Shown here: positions 9,081 to 18,777 of the stretch, piece after piece | Layout of the letters: each line of letters opens with the position of its first letter | Numbering within the stretch: the first letter of the stretch is position 1 | Assembly: GCF_008692605.1 (NCBI RefSeq) | Contig: NZ_LFCT01000003.1 | Coordinates: forward strand, 124,001 to 188,000 | DNA length: 64,000 nucleotides | Direction of reading: 5' to 3' | Source of the DNA: Sphingobium estronivorans | Lineage (GTDB): Bacteria > Pseudomonadota > Alphaproteobacteria > Sphingomonadales > Sphingomonadaceae | The notes under the pieces: generated by a model | What the model was told of the DNA's origin: nothing | The model's input: only the letters and a program-made list of their open reading frames with translations | The model's database searches: none | Made by a program: the position numbers and the translations under genes

Positions 9081-11258
9081 ATGAACACGATCCGCTTCGA
9101 CATCGACGCCGACGGCATCGCCACGCTGACGATCGACGTTCCCGACCAGTCGATGAACGTCATCGGCCCGGATTTCCTGGCCGATCTGGATGCCGCGATC
9201 ACGCGCATTTCGTCCGAGGAGGCCATCAAGGGCGCGGTCATTGCCTCGGGCAAGGACAGCGGCTTCATGGCGGGCATGGACCTCAAACATTTCGGCTCCA
9301 TGTTGGCAAACGACACCGGCAGACGCCCTACCCCGGCGGAGATCTTCGACCAGGTTTTCGCGCTGAACCAACTGTTCCGGCGGCTGGAAACCTGCGGCAA
9401 GCCGGTGGCCTGCGCCATTGAGGGCACCTGCGTCGGCGGCGGGTTCGAACTGGCGTTGGCCTGCCACCGCCGCGTCGTGGGTGACAGCCCGAAGACGCAG
9501 CTTGGCCTGCCCGAAATCCTGATCGGCCTGTTCCCCGGCGGCGGCGGGTCGCAGCGCCTGCCGCGCCTGATGGGCGTCCAGGCGGCGCTGATGTACATGT
9601 TGCAGGGCAAGCTGTTCCGCCCCGCCGAAGCGGCGATGATGAAGGTCGTCGATGAGCTTGTCCCGCAGGGCGCCGCCGTCGAAAAGGCCAGGGAATGGGT
9701 GAAGGCCAATCCGTCCGCCTCGGTGCAGCCCTGGGATCAGAAGGGTTTCAAGTTCCCCGGCGGCGCCGGCGCGTTCAACCCGGCCTTCGTGCAGACCATG
9801 GTGGGCGCTCTGCCTATGACGCTCAAGCAGACACAGCGGAACCTCAACGGACCGGTTGCACTGCTGTCGGCGGTCTATGAGGGCGCGTTGCTGCCCATGG
9901 ACCGCGCGATCCGGATCGAGAGCAAATATTTCGCCAGGATCGTGACCGATCCGCAGGCCGCAAACATGATCCGCAGTCTGTTCGTCAACAAGCAGGCGGC
10001 GGAGCGCGGCGCGCGCCGACCCAAGGACCAGCCCAAGGCCCCCACGAAGAAGCTCGCCATGCTGGGCGCGGGCATGATGGGCGCGGGCATCGCCACCGTT
10101 GCCGCGCAGGCGGGCATGGAAGTGGTGCTGTTCGACCGCGATCAGGCTTATGCCGAAAAGGGCAAGGTACATGTCGAGGACGTGCTGAAGAAGCGGCTGG
10201 GTCGCGGCATGACGCCCGAGAAGATGGCGGAAGTGCTGGCCCGCGTGACGCCCACCACCGACTATGCCGCACTCGCCGGAGCAGACTTCGTGATCGAGGC
10301 GGTGTTCGAGGATGTCGGCATCAAGGCCGAGGTGACGAAGAAAGTCGAGGAAGTGCTGGGCGCGGACACGATCTTCGGGTCCAACACCTCCACCCTGCCG
10401 ATTACCCGGCTGGCCAAGGCATGGAGCAAGCCGGAGAATTTCATCGGCATCCACTTCTTCTCGCCGGTCGAGAAGATGCCGCTGGTGGAGATCATCCTGG
10501 GCAAGGAAACCGGACCGGCGGCCATCGCCAAGGCAATGGATTTCGTCAGCCAGATCAAGAAGACGCCCATCGTCGTCAATGACTCGCGCGGCTTCTACAC
10601 CTCGCGCTGCTTCGGCACCTATGTGCAGGAGGGCGTGGAGATGGTCGCCGAGGGGATCAACCCGGCGCTGATCGAAAATGCCGGGCGGCAGCTGGGCATG
10701 CCGGTGGGTCCGCTGGCGGTGGGCGACGAGGTTTCCATCGAACTGGGCCACAAGATCGTCGTCGCCGCGCAGAAGGAACTGGGCGATGCCTATGTCGCCC
10801 AGCCATCCGACGCGGTGATGGCGAAGATGGTCGAGATGGGCCGTCTGGGCCGCAAGAGCGCCAAGGGCTGGTACGACTATCCCGAGGGTGGGAAAAAGCA
10901 TCTCTGGACCGGCTTGGAGGAGATGTTCCCCCGCGCCGCCGTGCAGCCCGATGTCGAGGAAGTGAAGGAGCGGCTGCTCTATCGCCAGCTCGTCGAATGC
11001 GCGCGCTGTTTCGAAGAGGGTGTGCTGGAAACGCCGGAGGATGGCGATATCGGCGCGATCTTCGGCTGGGGCTTCGCGCCCTATACCGGCGGGCCGTTCA
11101 GCCATATGGACACGGTCGGCATCGGCCATGTCGTCGCGGTGCTGGAACGGCTGGCGGCCAGCCATGGCAACCGCTTCGCGCCAACCGTGCAGTTGCAGGA
11201 CATGGCAGCGAGCGGCGCGACCTTCTATCACCCCGCTTCATCCCGCGCTGCGGCGTGA
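9081..11258 (+). CDS. fadJ: Multifunctional 3-hydroxyacyl-CoA dehydrogenase / enoyl-CoA hydratase (FadJ-type)
   Basis: A 725-residue two-enzyme fusion. Residues 1-~190 are a crotonase domain with active-site glutamates E123 ([10 protein letters not shown]) and E145 (LGLPEILIG). From ~325 an NAD-binding fold starts with [12 protein letters not shown], followed by the dehydrogenase motif [15 protein letters not shown] and the helical C-terminal domains. It hydrates enoyl-CoA and oxidises the product to 3-ketoacyl-CoA for the thiolase encoded just upstream. The frame is open to an ATG at 9066, but GGGAGAG at 9068-9074 supports the ATG at 9081, where conserved sequence starts. Confidence 0.93.
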   Translation: MNTIRFDIDADGIATLTIDVPDQSMNVIGPDFLADLDAAITRISSEEAIKGAVIASGKDSGFMAGMDLKHFGSMLANDTGRRPTPAEIFDQVFALNQLFRRLETCGKPVACAIEGTCVGGGFELALACHRRVVGDSPKTQLGLPEILIGLFPGGGGSQRLPRLMGVQAALMYMLQGKLFRPAEAAMMKVVDELVPQGAAVEKAREWVKANPSASVQPWDQKGFKFPGGAGAFNPAFVQTMVGALPMTLKQTQRNLNGPVALLSAVYEGALLPMDRAIRIESKYFARIVTDPQAANMIRSLFVNKQAAERGARRPKDQPKAPTKKLAMLGAGMMGAGIATVAAQAGMEVVLFDRDQAYAEKGKVHVEDVLKKRLGRGMTPEKMAEVLARVTPTTDYAALAGADFVIEAVFEDVGIKAEVTKKVEEVLGADTIFGSNTSTLPITRLAKAWSKPENFIGIHFFSPVEKMPLVEIILGKETGPAAIAKAMDFVSQIKKTPIVVNDSRGFYTSRCFGTYVQEGVEMVAEGINPALIENAGRQLGMPVGPLAVGDEVSIELGHKIVVAAQKELGDAYVAQPSDAVMAKMVEMGRLGRKSAKGWYDYPEGGKKHLWTGLEEMFPRAAVQPDVEEVKERLLYRQLVECARCFEEGVLETPEDGDIGAIFGWGFAPYTGGPFSHMDTVGIGHVVAVLERLAASHGNRFAPTVQLQDMAASGATFYHPASSRAAA

Positions 11259-11288
11259 ATGGGGTGTAAATCGTAACGTGAGTGGTTT

Positions 11289-11318
11289 AGGTCTTCCCGA
11301 TATTCTTCGGGGAGACCT
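11289..11318 (+). promoter_or_regulatory. Stem-loop covering the galE ribosome binding site
   Basis: AGGTCTTCCC (11289-11298) pairs with GGGGAGACCT (11309-11318) over 10 bp including one G-U pair, with a 10-base loop. The right arm contains GGGGAG, the best Shine-Dalgarno match before the galE ATG at 11326. It could hide that site, or act as an attenuator after fadJ (stop at 11258). Confidence 0.45.
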
Positions 11319-11325
11319 ACTTCTT

Positions 11326-12330
11326 ATGAGCGACAAGCCGACGGTTCTGGTCACAGGCGGGGCCGGTTATATTGGCAGCCATGCGGTGCTGGCGCTGCGC
11401 GACGCGGGCTATGGCGTCGTGGTGATCGACAATCTGGTGACGGGTTTCCGTTGGGCCGTGCCGGGCGATGTCGCTTTCGTACAGGGCGATATTTCCGACC
11501 AGCCGCTGGTGCAGCAGACGCTGCGCGATCATGCTGTGAAGGCCGTGATGCACTTTGCCGGATCGGTGGTGGTGCCGGAATCGGTCGAGAACCCGCTGAA
11601 ATATTATCACAACAACAGCGCCAAGACCCGCGACCTGATCGAGAGCGTGGTCACAGTCGGCGTGCCGCATTTCATCTTTTCCTCGACCGCCGCGACCTAT
11701 GGCATCCCGGAGGAAAGCCCGGTCAGGGAAACGACGCCGCAGCGGCCGATCAATCCCTATGGCATGTCGAAGCTGATGACCGAATATATGCTGCGCGACG
11801 TCAGCGCGGCGCATCCGATGAACTTCTGCGCGCTGCGCTACTTCAACGTCGCGGGCGCCGATCCGGCCGGACGCACGGGGCAGTCCACGGCGGGCGCAAC
11901 GCATCTCATCAAGGTCGCGGTCGAGGCGGCCCTGGGCAAGCGCGGTCATGTGAGCGTGTTCGGGACGGACTTCGACACGCCCGACGGCACCGGCGTGCGC
12001 GACTATATCCATGTCAGCGATCTGGCGGCGGCGCATGTGCTGGCACTGGAGGCGCTGATGGCCCGGCCGGAGCAGAATTATCTGCTCAATTGCGGCTATG
12101 GGCGCGGCTTTTCGGTGCTGGAGGTGCTGGATGCGGTGGACCGGGTGACGAACCTGAAGATCGACCGACGCATGGAGGGACGGCGCGCGGGCGACCCGGA
12201 CGCGTTGATCTCCGATAACCGGGCGATCATGGATGCGTTCCCATGGACGCCCCGCTATGCGGATCTCGACCAGATCGTGACCCACGCCCTCGCCTGGGAG
12301 CGTAAGCTGACCGAGATTCAGGGACAATGA
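11326..12330 (+). CDS. galE: UDP-glucose 4-epimerase
   Basis: A 334-residue extended SDR. The NAD motif TGGAGYIGSH is at residues 10-19, the Ser/Thr of the active site is in FSSTAATYG, and the catalytic tyrosine and lysine are in NPYGMSKLM. It interconverts UDP-glucose and UDP-galactose for polysaccharide synthesis. The frame is open far upstream, into fadJ, but homology starts at the ATG at 11326. The stop overlaps the start of the YbaK-like gene (ATGA), so the two are coupled. The ribosome binding region lies in a stem-loop (11289-11318). Confidence 0.93.
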   Translation: MSDKPTVLVTGGAGYIGSHAVLALRDAGYGVVVIDNLVTGFRWAVPGDVAFVQGDISDQPLVQQTLRDHAVKAVMHFAGSVVVPESVENPLKYYHNNSAKTRDLIESVVTVGVPHFIFSSTAATYGIPEESPVRETTPQRPINPYGMSKLMTEYMLRDVSAAHPMNFCALRYFNVAGADPAGRTGQSTAGATHLIKVAVEAALGKRGHVSVFGTDFDTPDGTGVRDYIHVSDLAAAHVLALEALMARPEQNYLLNCGYGRGFSVLEVLDAVDRVTNLKIDRRMEGRRAGDPDALISDNRAIMDAFPWTPRYADLDQIVTHALAWERKLTEIQGQ

Positions 12331-12800
12331 GCGCGGACTCGGTTCGCGCCTTTTTCTCCACCCATGCGCCCGACGTCGCGATCATCGACCAGGGGGTGAG
12401 CACCGCCACGGTCAATGAAGCCGCCGAGGCTCTGGGCGTGGTGCCGGCGCGGATCGCCAAGACCCTGTCACTGCGGGTCGGGGATGCGGTCGCGCTGGTG
12501 GTGGCGCGGGGCGATGCGCGGCTGCATAATGGCAAGGCGAAGGCGGCGTTGGGGGCGAAACCCCGGATGCTGGGACTTGAGGAGGTCGAGGGATTGACCG
12601 GGCATCCCGTGGGGGGCGTTTGCCCCTTCGGACTGGCAGCGCCCCTGCCCGTTTATTGCGATGTGTCCTTGCAGGCTTTCGAGACGGTATTTCCTGCCGC
12701 TGGATCGCGAACCACGTCAGTGGAATTGACACCTGCGCGGCTGGCCGAACTGACCTCCGCGCAATGGATCGACATCTGCACCCTGCCGGAAGAGAATTGA
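12327..12800 (+). CDS. YbaK/ProX-type aminoacyl-tRNA deacylase
   Basis: A 157-residue protein of the YbaK/prolyl-tRNA editing fold. Family features include the lysine-containing segment ARIAKTLSLRVGD near residue 45 and the GHPVGGVCPFGLAAPLPV block near residue 93, which forms the substrate pocket. Proteins of this type hydrolyse mischarged tRNA, typically Cys-tRNA(Pro) or Ala-tRNA(Pro). Which mischarged tRNA it acts on cannot be told from the sequence. It overlaps galE by 4 bp and is followed 4 bp later by pgl, an unexpected operon mate for sugar genes. Confidence 0.85.
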   Translation: MSADSVRAFFSTHAPDVAIIDQGVSTATVNEAAEALGVVPARIAKTLSLRVGDAVALVVARGDARLHNGKAKAALGAKPRMLGLEEVEGLTGHPVGGVCPFGLAAPLPVYCDVSLQAFETVFPAAGSRTTSVELTPARLAELTSAQWIDICTLPEEN

Positions 12801-12804
12801 TCCC

Positions 12805-13494
12805 ATGTCTATCGAACATCTTTTCATCGACGGCGCTCTCGCGGCGACAGACATGGCGCGGCGGATCGGCGTCATTCTGGGCGATGCCATTGCGGCGCGT
12901 GGCGTGGCGACGATCGCGCTTTCGGGCGGGCGCTCGCCCAAAGCCGTGCTGGAGGCATTGTCAGGCACGGCGCTCGACTGGGACAAGGTGATCGTCACGC
13001 TGGTCGATGAACGCTGGGTGGCGCCGGATCACGCCGACAGCAATGAGCGGCTGATGCGCGAGACGCTGCTTCAGGGGAAGGCAGCGAAGGCCCGGTTCGT
13101 ACCGATGAAAAATGATGCGGCTGATGCCTATGCCGGGCAGGCCGCATGCGAGGCGGCTTTCGCGGCCCTGCCCTGGCCGCTCGACATCGTCCTTTTGGGC
13201 ATGGGAGAGGACGGGCACACGGCTTCCCTCTTCCCGGAGGCGAAGGAGCTCGCCGAGGGGCTTTCGACCGAGGCGCTGACGCTGGCGGTGACGCCGCCGG
13301 CCGCGCCGCATCAGCGCATGTCGATGAGCGCCGGGGCGATCCTCAAGAGCCGGCATGTGTTCCTGCAAATCGGCGGGGCGGCGAAGAAGGCGGTTTATGA
13401 CCGGGCCTTGGCAGGTGGAGCGGTCGAGGAACTGCCGATCCGGGTCGCGCTTTGCCAGCATGCCGTGTCCGTGGAGGTCTGGATATCGGAGTGA
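12805..13494 (+). CDS. pgl: 6-phosphogluconolactonase
   Basis: A 229-residue SOL/DevB-type lactonase. Family blocks are IALSGGRSPKAVLEAL (residues ~37-52), VTLVDERWV and the catalytic region LLGMGEDGHTASLFP. It hydrolyses 6-phosphogluconolactone, the product of Zwf, and so supplies Edd. It is not in the zwf-edd-glk-eda operon 2 kb downstream but sits behind galE and a ybaK-like gene. Its last 100 bases overlap, on the opposite strand, the open frame of a small membrane protein. Confidence 0.92.
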   Translation: MSIEHLFIDGALAATDMARRIGVILGDAIAARGVATIALSGGRSPKAVLEALSGTALDWDKVIVTLVDERWVAPDHADSNERLMRETLLQGKAAKARFVPMKNDAADAYAGQAACEAAFAALPWPLDIVLLGMGEDGHTASLFPEAKELAEGLSTEALTLAVTPPAAPHQRMSMSAGAILKSRHVFLQIGGAAKKAVYDRALAGGAVEELPIRVALCQHAVSVEVWISE

Positions 13495-13775
13495 CCGTCG
13501 TCGTGCGACCCCTGCTTTGAGGCCCTATGGTTCGAGAAGAGGTAGCGCCAGACGCCGATGGCGTTGATCACCAGCAACGCGACATTCTGGAAACCGATGC
13601 CCTTGCTGTCCTCCGCGAAGAAGCCCCAAAGGATCAGCGCCACCGAAGAGGTCACGAACAACAGGAACGCCCATCCGGTGATGCGGCGTCCAAGGTTCAG
13701 CGATACGACCAGGGCGGCGAAGGTCGCGGCACCCGCACCATAATATTGCAGGATGTTGAGGAGGGTTTCGTTCAC
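13395..13775 (-). CDS. Small membrane protein of unknown function
   Basis: A 126-residue frame starting at GTG 13775, where the hydrophobic part begins. Three likely membrane segments are seen: near residues 10-25, ITGWAFLLFVTSSVALILW and VALLVINAIGVWRYLF. The last ~35 residues are polar and lie antisense to the end of pgl, which may mean that this tail is poorly constrained. The arrangement of three helices recalls small inner-membrane proteins often annotated as hypothetical in alphaproteobacteria. It is divergent from the aminotransferase at 13829. No function can be assigned. Confidence 0.6.
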   Translation of the reverse strand: MNETLLNILQYYGAGAATFAALVVSLNLGRRITGWAFLLFVTSSVALILWGFFAEDSKGIGFQNVALLVINAIGVWRYLFSNHRASKQGSHDDGHSDIQTSTDTACWQSATRIGSSSTAPPAKARS

Positions 13776-13828
13776 GCCTGTCCAACGCGGCAATTGTGAC
13801 AAGGTTTCGGGCCGAGTAAGAGGCACCC

Positions 13829-14974
13829 ATGATTGCTCAGATAGACCCCTTCCACGCCATCGCCATCAGCCGGGAAGCGCATCAGCTTGAGGCCGAGGGG
13901 CGATCCATCCTGCATATGGAATTCGGCCAGCCTTCGACCGGAGCGCCCTTGGCCGCCATTGCCGAAGCGCATGAGGTGCTGGACCGCGACCCCATGGGTT
14001 ATTGGGAAAGCCCGGCACTGAAGGAGCGGATCGCGCTGCATTATCGGGAACGCCATGGCGTGACGGTGGAGGCGGAGCAGATCCTGCTGACCTGCGGGGC
14101 TTCGCCGGGACTGGTGCTCGCGCTGACCAGCCTGTTCGCGCCGGGCGCGCGGGTGGCGACGGCGCGGCCGGGCTATGTCGCCTATCGCAACACATTGAAG
14201 GCGCTGTATCTGGAGCCGCTGGAGGTCGATTGCGGCCCGGCGGAACGCTATCAGATCGGCGCGGCGGCGCTGGAAGCCCTGGAACCCGCGCCGGATGGGG
14301 CGATCATCGCCAGCCCGGCCAACCCCACAGGCACGATCATCCCGGCGGAGGAAATGGCGCGAATCGCCACCATCTGCCGGGCGCGCGGCATCAGGATCGT
14401 GTCGGACGAAATCTATCATGGCCTGAGCTATGGCGAACCGGCGCGGTCGATGCTGGAATTCGCACCGGACGCAGTGATCGTGAACAGCTTCTCCAAATAT
14501 TTTTCCATGGCCGGATGGCGGCTGGGCTGGGTGGTGTTTCCGCCTGACCTGATCGACACGGCGCGGGCGCGGATGGGGAACCTGTTCCTGACGCCACCTT
14601 CTCTGGCGCAGCATGCAGGGGTGAAGGCGTTCGATTGCATCGATGAACTGGAGGGGCATGTCGCGACCTATCGGCGGAACCGCGAATTGTTGCTGGCCGC
14701 CCTGCCCGCGCTTGGCCTGAAGGAGATCGCACCGCCCGATGGCGCCTTCTACATCTATGCGGATGTAGGGCATCTGACGCAGGATAGCCTGTCCTTCTGC
14801 CAGAAGCTGCTGCGCGAAACCGGGGTGGCGACGGCGCCGGGGATCGATTTCGATCCGGTGGACGGGCATCGGCATATCCGTTTCAGCTTTGCGGTATCCA
14901 CCGACAGGGTGGAGGATGCGATTGCGCGCATGATCCCCTGGTTCAAGGCGCAGGCCGAAGCGGCAGGGAATTGA
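13829..14974 (+). CDS. Class I/II PLP-dependent aminotransferase
   Basis: A 381-residue fold-type I aminotransferase. The substrate/cofactor segment SPANPTGTIIP and the aspartate of SDEIYHGLSYG precede the PLP-binding lysine in NSFSKYFSMAGWRLGW; a C-terminal arginine in HRHIRFSFA would bind the substrate carboxylate. This is the aspartate/aromatic aminotransferase superfamily; the amino acid used is not clear from sequence. It is a single gene read away from the small membrane protein. A rho-independent terminator stands ~100 bp after it, though that terminator may belong to a separate small RNA. Confidence 0.88.
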   Translation: MIAQIDPFHAIAISREAHQLEAEGRSILHMEFGQPSTGAPLAAIAEAHEVLDRDPMGYWESPALKERIALHYRERHGVTVEAEQILLTCGASPGLVLALTSLFAPGARVATARPGYVAYRNTLKALYLEPLEVDCGPAERYQIGAAALEALEPAPDGAIIASPANPTGTIIPAEEMARIATICRARGIRIVSDEIYHGLSYGEPARSMLEFAPDAVIVNSFSKYFSMAGWRLGWVVFPPDLIDTARARMGNLFLTPPSLAQHAGVKAFDCIDELEGHVATYRRNRELLLAALPALGLKEIAPPDGAFYIYADVGHLTQDSLSFCQKLLRETGVATAPGIDFDPVDGHRHIRFSFAVSTDRVEDAIARMIPWFKAQAEAAGN

Positions 14975-14984
14975 TCCATTCTGG

Positions 14985-15107
14985 ATGGAACTGCAAATTC
15001 TTCTGGTATCGCAACGATTTGTGGTTAATCGCGGCGCCGCGACCCGAAGCTTTTACATCGTGAAAGCTTTTCCTAGCCCGGCAGCCACGGTTGCCGGGCT
15101 TTTTTTT
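14985..15107 (+). ncRNA. Possible small RNA ending at the 15076-15107 terminator
   Basis: The 110 bases after the aminotransferase hold three hairpins in series: a perfect 12-bp palindrome CGCGGCGCCGCG (15030-15041), AAGCTTT/AAAGCTT (15047-15053 with 15063-15069) and a strong rho-independent terminator. No credible frame is present. This could be a small RNA or just the aminotransferase 3' UTR. The 5' end given is a guess; only a weak promoter (TTGATC, 14971) was seen. Confidence 0.3.
15076..15107 (+). terminator. Rho-independent terminator
   Basis: GCCCGGCA and TGCCGGGC form an 8-bp GC-rich stem with an 8-base loop, followed by eight Ts (15100-15107). It is the clearest intrinsic terminator in the window and reads on the plus strand, after the aminotransferase or a possible small RNA. 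Confidence 0.9.
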
Positions 15108-15169
15108 CGCGCGCAAGGTGAAGCGCGCATGCAACGCAAGCAAATGCGTCCGATCCCGATTTCAGAGGA

Positions 15170-15254
15170 TGGTGCGGGCGGTCGGAATCGAACCGACACT
15201 CCTTTCGGAACCGGATTTTGAGTCCGGCGCGTCTACCAGTTTCACCACGCCCGC
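15170..15254 (-). tRNA. tRNA-Leu (anticodon CAA)
   Basis: On the minus strand an 85-base class II tRNA folds well: acceptor GCGGGCG/CGCCCGC, D-arm with TGGTAGA, anticodon stem CCGGA/TCCGG around loop CTCAAAA (anticodon CAA, reads UUG), a long variable arm around GTTCCGAAAGGAGT, and a T-arm with GGTTCGATTCC. The 3' CCA is encoded (15170-15172). Confidence 0.95.
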
Positions 15255-15360
15255 GTCATGGTGGTGCGCAAATGGCAAAATCAAAGTCCCGCGTCCAGCC
15301 AAAAATCCAACGACTTCATCTTCTCGCGGTTGCGAGATGAACTTCGCGGCGATAGCCTGC

Positions 15361-15388
15361 TTGCGTGACGAGCGCCGCAGGGTATAAG
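15361..15388 (+). promoter_or_regulatory. Probable promoter of the zwf-edd-glk-eda operon
   Basis: TTGCGT and TATAAG are separated by 16 bp, ending 47 bp before the zwf start. The rest of the 180-bp gap between the tRNA and zwf shows no other clear element; no HexR-like palindrome was seen. Confidence 0.5.
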
Positions 15389-15435
15389 GGCGGCATCGTG
15401 CAGACCTGAAAACACTAACGGAAAAGGGACATCCT

Positions 15436-16899
15436 TTGACCGAACCGTCTGCTACGTTCCTGTTGTTCGGCGCCACCGGCGATCTGGCCCATAGGATGAT
15501 CTTCCCCTCGCTCTATAATCTGCTGGCCGATGGGCTGCTGCCGCACGATTTTCTCATCGTTGCGTCGGGCCGCACCGAGTTTACGGACGAACAGTTCCGC
15601 AGCGACATCGACAAGGCGCTCAGGAAATTCCTCGCCGCCGACCGCTATGAAGCGGAAACGGCGAACAAGCTTCGCGACATGATCGTCTACCAGGCCGTCG
15701 AGGCGGGTAAGGCCGATCAGTTCAAGGCGCTGGCGCAGCGGCTGGACGGCCGGACCGACAAGGGCGTTGCCGTCTATCTTTCGACACCTCCTTCCCTCTT
15801 CGCACCGACCGCCCAGGGTCTGGCCGATGCGGGCATCATCACGCCCAAGACGCGAATCGCCATGGAAAAGCCGATCGGCAAGGATCTGGCGTCATCGAAG
15901 GAGGTCAATGACGGCATCGGCGCGCTGTTCGCCGAGGACCAGATTTTCCGCGTCGACCATTATCTGGGCAAGGAAACCGTCCAGAACCTGCTCGCCCTGC
16001 GCTTCGGCAATGTGATGTTCGAACCGCTGTGGAACGCCACGGCCATCGGCCATGTACAGATCACCGTGGGCGAGACGGTGGGGCTGGAGGGCCGCGTTTC
16101 CTATTATGACGGGGTCGGCGCGTTGCGCGATATGGTGCAGAACCACGTCCTCCAGATCCTGTCGATCATCGCCATGGAACCGCCCGCGCGGATGGACCCG
16201 ACGGCAGTGCGCGATGAGAAGGTTAAGGCGCTGCGTTCCCTGCGCCCGATGACGGCCGAGACCGTCAAGACGCATAGCGTGCGCGGCCAATATACGCCGG
16301 GCGCGGTCGGCGGACAGATCGTCACCGGCTATGCCGACGAATTGGGCAAGCCATCCGAGACCGAAACGTTCGTGGCGCTGAAAGCCTTTATCGACAATTG
16401 GCGTTGGCAGGGCGTGCCCTTCTACCTCCGCACCGGCAAGCGCATGCCCGCGCGCCAGTCGGAAATCATCATCCAGTTCAAGCCCGTGCGTCATTCGATC
16501 TTCGGCCGCAATGGCCATGGGTCGGGGCTGGAACCCAATACGATGATTATCCGCTTGCAGCCGGAAGAATATATCCGCCTGCTCATCATGAGCAAAAGGC
16601 CGGGGCTGGAGCGCGAAACCCATTTGAAGGAAGTGACGCTGGACGTGTCGCTGACCGCGGCCTTTGCCGGACAACGCCGCCGCATCGCCTATGAGCGGTT
16701 GATCCTGGATCTGCTGGCCGGCGACCAGACGCTGTTCGTGCGCCGCGATGAGGTCGAGGCGCAATGGATCTGGATCGATTCGATCATCGACGGGTGGAAG
16801 GATGCGGGGATGAAGCCCTCGCCCTATTCTTCCGGGAACTGGGGACCGTCTTCAGCGATTGCCCTTATCGAACGGGACGGAGCAAGCTGGAATGACTGA
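15436..16899 (+). CDS. zwf: Glucose-6-phosphate 1-dehydrogenase
   Basis: A 487-residue enzyme oxidising glucose-6-phosphate to 6-phosphogluconolactone with NAD(P)+. The N-terminal cofactor loop [12 protein letters not shown] and the active-site signature RVDHYLGKE, with its catalytic histidine, are intact, and length is normal. The start is TTG (15436) with GGGA six bases upstream; no in-frame ATG fits the conserved N-terminus. It heads the Entner-Doudoroff operon: its end overlaps edd by 8 bp. A TTG start may limit expression. Confidence 0.95.
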   Translation: MTEPSATFLLFGATGDLAHRMIFPSLYNLLADGLLPHDFLIVASGRTEFTDEQFRSDIDKALRKFLAADRYEAETANKLRDMIVYQAVEAGKADQFKALAQRLDGRTDKGVAVYLSTPPSLFAPTAQGLADAGIITPKTRIAMEKPIGKDLASSKEVNDGIGALFAEDQIFRVDHYLGKETVQNLLALRFGNVMFEPLWNATAIGHVQITVGETVGLEGRVSYYDGVGALRDMVQNHVLQILSIIAMEPPARMDPTAVRDEKVKALRSLRPMTAETVKTHSVRGQYTPGAVGGQIVTGYADELGKPSETETFVALKAFIDNWRWQGVPFYLRTGKRMPARQSEIIIQFKPVRHSIFGRNGHGSGLEPNTMIIRLQPEEYIRLLIMSKRPGLERETHLKEVTLDVSLTAAFAGQRRRIAYERLILDLLAGDQTLFVRRDEVEAQWIWIDSIIDGWKDAGMKPSPYSSGNWGPSSAIALIERDGASWND

Positions 16900-18718
16900 T
16901 CTTCATCCGGTGATCGTCAAGGTCACCGAACGCATCACGAAGCGGAGCGCCGCTTCGCGCCTCAAATATCTCAGCCTGATCGAACGGGGACGGAACGCGG
17001 GCACCAACCGCGCCCAGCTTTCGTGCGGAAATCTCGCCCACGGCTTTGCCGCGAGCGGGGAAGACAAGCCTGTCATCCGCACCGGCGCTGCGATGAACTT
17101 CGGTATCGTCACCGCCTATAATGACATGCTGTCGGCGCATCAGCCCTATGGCCGCTATCCCGAGCAGATCAAGCTCGCGGCCCGCGAGGTCGGCTGCACC
17201 GCGCAGGTCGCGGGCGGGGTTCCCGCCATGTGCGACGGCGTGACTCAGGGGCAGGCAGGCATGGACCTGTCGCTTTTTTCCCGCGACACCATCGCCCTGT
17301 CGACGGCGGTGTCGTTGAGCCACGCCATGTTCGAAGGCGCGTTGCTGCTCGGCATTTGCGACAAGATCGTGCCGGGGTTGCTGATCGGCGCGCTGCGCTT
17401 CGGGCATCTGCCGACCATCCTGATCCCCGCCGGGCCAATGCCTTCGGGCCTTGCCAACAAGGAGAAGGTGCGCATTCGTCAGCTCTATGCCGAGGGCAAG
17501 GTCGGCAAGGAGGAACTGCTGGAGTCCGAAAGCGCCAGCTATCATGGCGCGGGCACCTGCACCTTCTACGGCACGGCGAACAGCAACCAGATGATGATGG
17601 AGATGATGGGGTTGCACATGCCCGCCGCCTCCTTCGTGCATCCGGGCACCAAGCTGCGGCAGGAATTGACGCGGGCGGCGGTGCATCAGCTTTCGCGCAT
17701 CGGCTGGGACGGCGATGATTATCGCCCGCTTGGCCATTGCGTGAACGAGAAGGCGATCGTCAACGCGGTCATCGGGCTGATGGCGACCGGCGGGTCGACC
17801 AATCATGCGATCCACCTGCCCGCTATCGCGCGGGCGGCGGGCATCCATATCGACTGGACCGATTTTGCCGAGATTTCGGAAGTCGTGCCGCTGCTGGCGC
17901 GAATCTATCCCAATGGCTCGGGCGATGTAAACAATTTCCACGCAGCCGGCGGCATGTCCTATGTGATCCGCGAATTGCTGGGCAACGGCCTGCTGCATGG
18001 CGATATTCCGACCGTGGCCCGTCAGGGACTGGCCGATTACGGGCAGGAGCCGGTGCTGGAGAATGAGGCGCTGGTCTGGAAGGATGTGCCGCAATCGCGG
18101 GACGAAACCATCCTGCGGCCAGTCGCCAACCCGTTCAGCGCGGATGGCGGCATGAAATTGCTGTCCGGCAATCTGGGTCGCTGCGTCATGAAGGTGAGCG
18201 CAGTCGATCCGGAACGCTGGACGATAGAGGCGCCGGCGGCGATCTTCCACGATCAGGACGATGTGCTGCGCGCCTTCAAGGCGGGCGAACTGGAACGCGA
18301 TGTCGTGGTGGTCGTCCGCTTCCAGGGGCCGCGCGCCAACGGCATGCCCGAACTGCACAAGCTGACCCCGGCGCTGGGCGTGTTGCAGGATCGCGGCTTC
18401 CGCGTGGCGCTGTTGACGGACGGCCGCATGTCCGGGGCTTCGGGCAAGGTGCCCGCGGCCATCCATCTCTCGCCCGAGGCCTTGGGCGGTGGTCCCATCG
18501 GCCGGCTGCGCGACGGCGATCGGGTGCGGGTCTGTGCGCAAACGGGACAGGTCGAGGCGCTGGTGGAGGCGGCGGAATGGGATGCGCGAGACATTCCGCC
18601 TCCGCCCCCTGCCCCCTATGATACCGGGCGCGAACTGTTCGCGCTGTTCCGGCAGCATAGCGATCTGGCGGAGATGGGCGCTTCTCCGATCCTCGCCGCG
18701 ATGGAAACCGAAGTTTAA
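16892..18718 (+). CDS. edd: Phosphogluconate dehydratase
   Basis: A 608-residue IlvD/Edd-family iron-sulfur dehydratase, the exact length usual for Edd. Cysteine-bearing cluster segments are seen in [12 protein letters not shown] and [15 protein letters not shown], and the C-terminal [17 protein letters not shown] block is typical. It converts 6-phosphogluconate to 2-keto-3-deoxy-6-phosphogluconate, the defining Entner-Doudoroff step. The ATG at 16892, preceded by GGAG and overlapping the zwf stop by 8 bp, is chosen over an ATG at 16859 lying within zwf. Followed after 59 bp by glk. Confidence 0.95.
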   Translation: MTDLHPVIVKVTERITKRSAASRLKYLSLIERGRNAGTNRAQLSCGNLAHGFAASGEDKPVIRTGAAMNFGIVTAYNDMLSAHQPYGRYPEQIKLAAREVGCTAQVAGGVPAMCDGVTQGQAGMDLSLFSRDTIALSTAVSLSHAMFEGALLLGICDKIVPGLLIGALRFGHLPTILIPAGPMPSGLANKEKVRIRQLYAEGKVGKEELLESESASYHGAGTCTFYGTANSNQMMMEMMGLHMPAASFVHPGTKLRQELTRAAVHQLSRIGWDGDDYRPLGHCVNEKAIVNAVIGLMATGGSTNHAIHLPAIARAAGIHIDWTDFAEISEVVPLLARIYPNGSGDVNNFHAAGGMSYVIRELLGNGLLHGDIPTVARQGLADYGQEPVLENEALVWKDVPQSRDETILRPVANPFSADGGMKLLSGNLGRCVMKVSAVDPERWTIEAPAAIFHDQDDVLRAFKAGELERDVVVVVRFQGPRANGMPELHKLTPALGVLQDRGFRVALLTDGRMSGASGKVPAAIHLSPEALGGGPIGRLRDGDRVRVCAQTGQVEALVEAAEWDARDIPPPPPAPYDTGRELFALFRQHSDLAEMGASPILAAMETEV

Positions 18719-18777
18719 AATCATCCGTTGTCCCGGTAAGGGGTGGCGGCGCCTTGGCGGGCCGCCGGAGAGAAAAT

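Noticed and set aside
7740-11231. A 1163-residue open frame on the minus strand
   Set aside because: It lies exactly antisense to the thiolase and FadJ genes, has no recognisable domain, and is rich in His, Arg and Gly as expected from mirrored GC-rich codons.
16865-18724. A 619-residue minus-strand frame opposite edd
   Set aside because: It mirrors edd end to end and shows no domain; a shadow of biased codon use.
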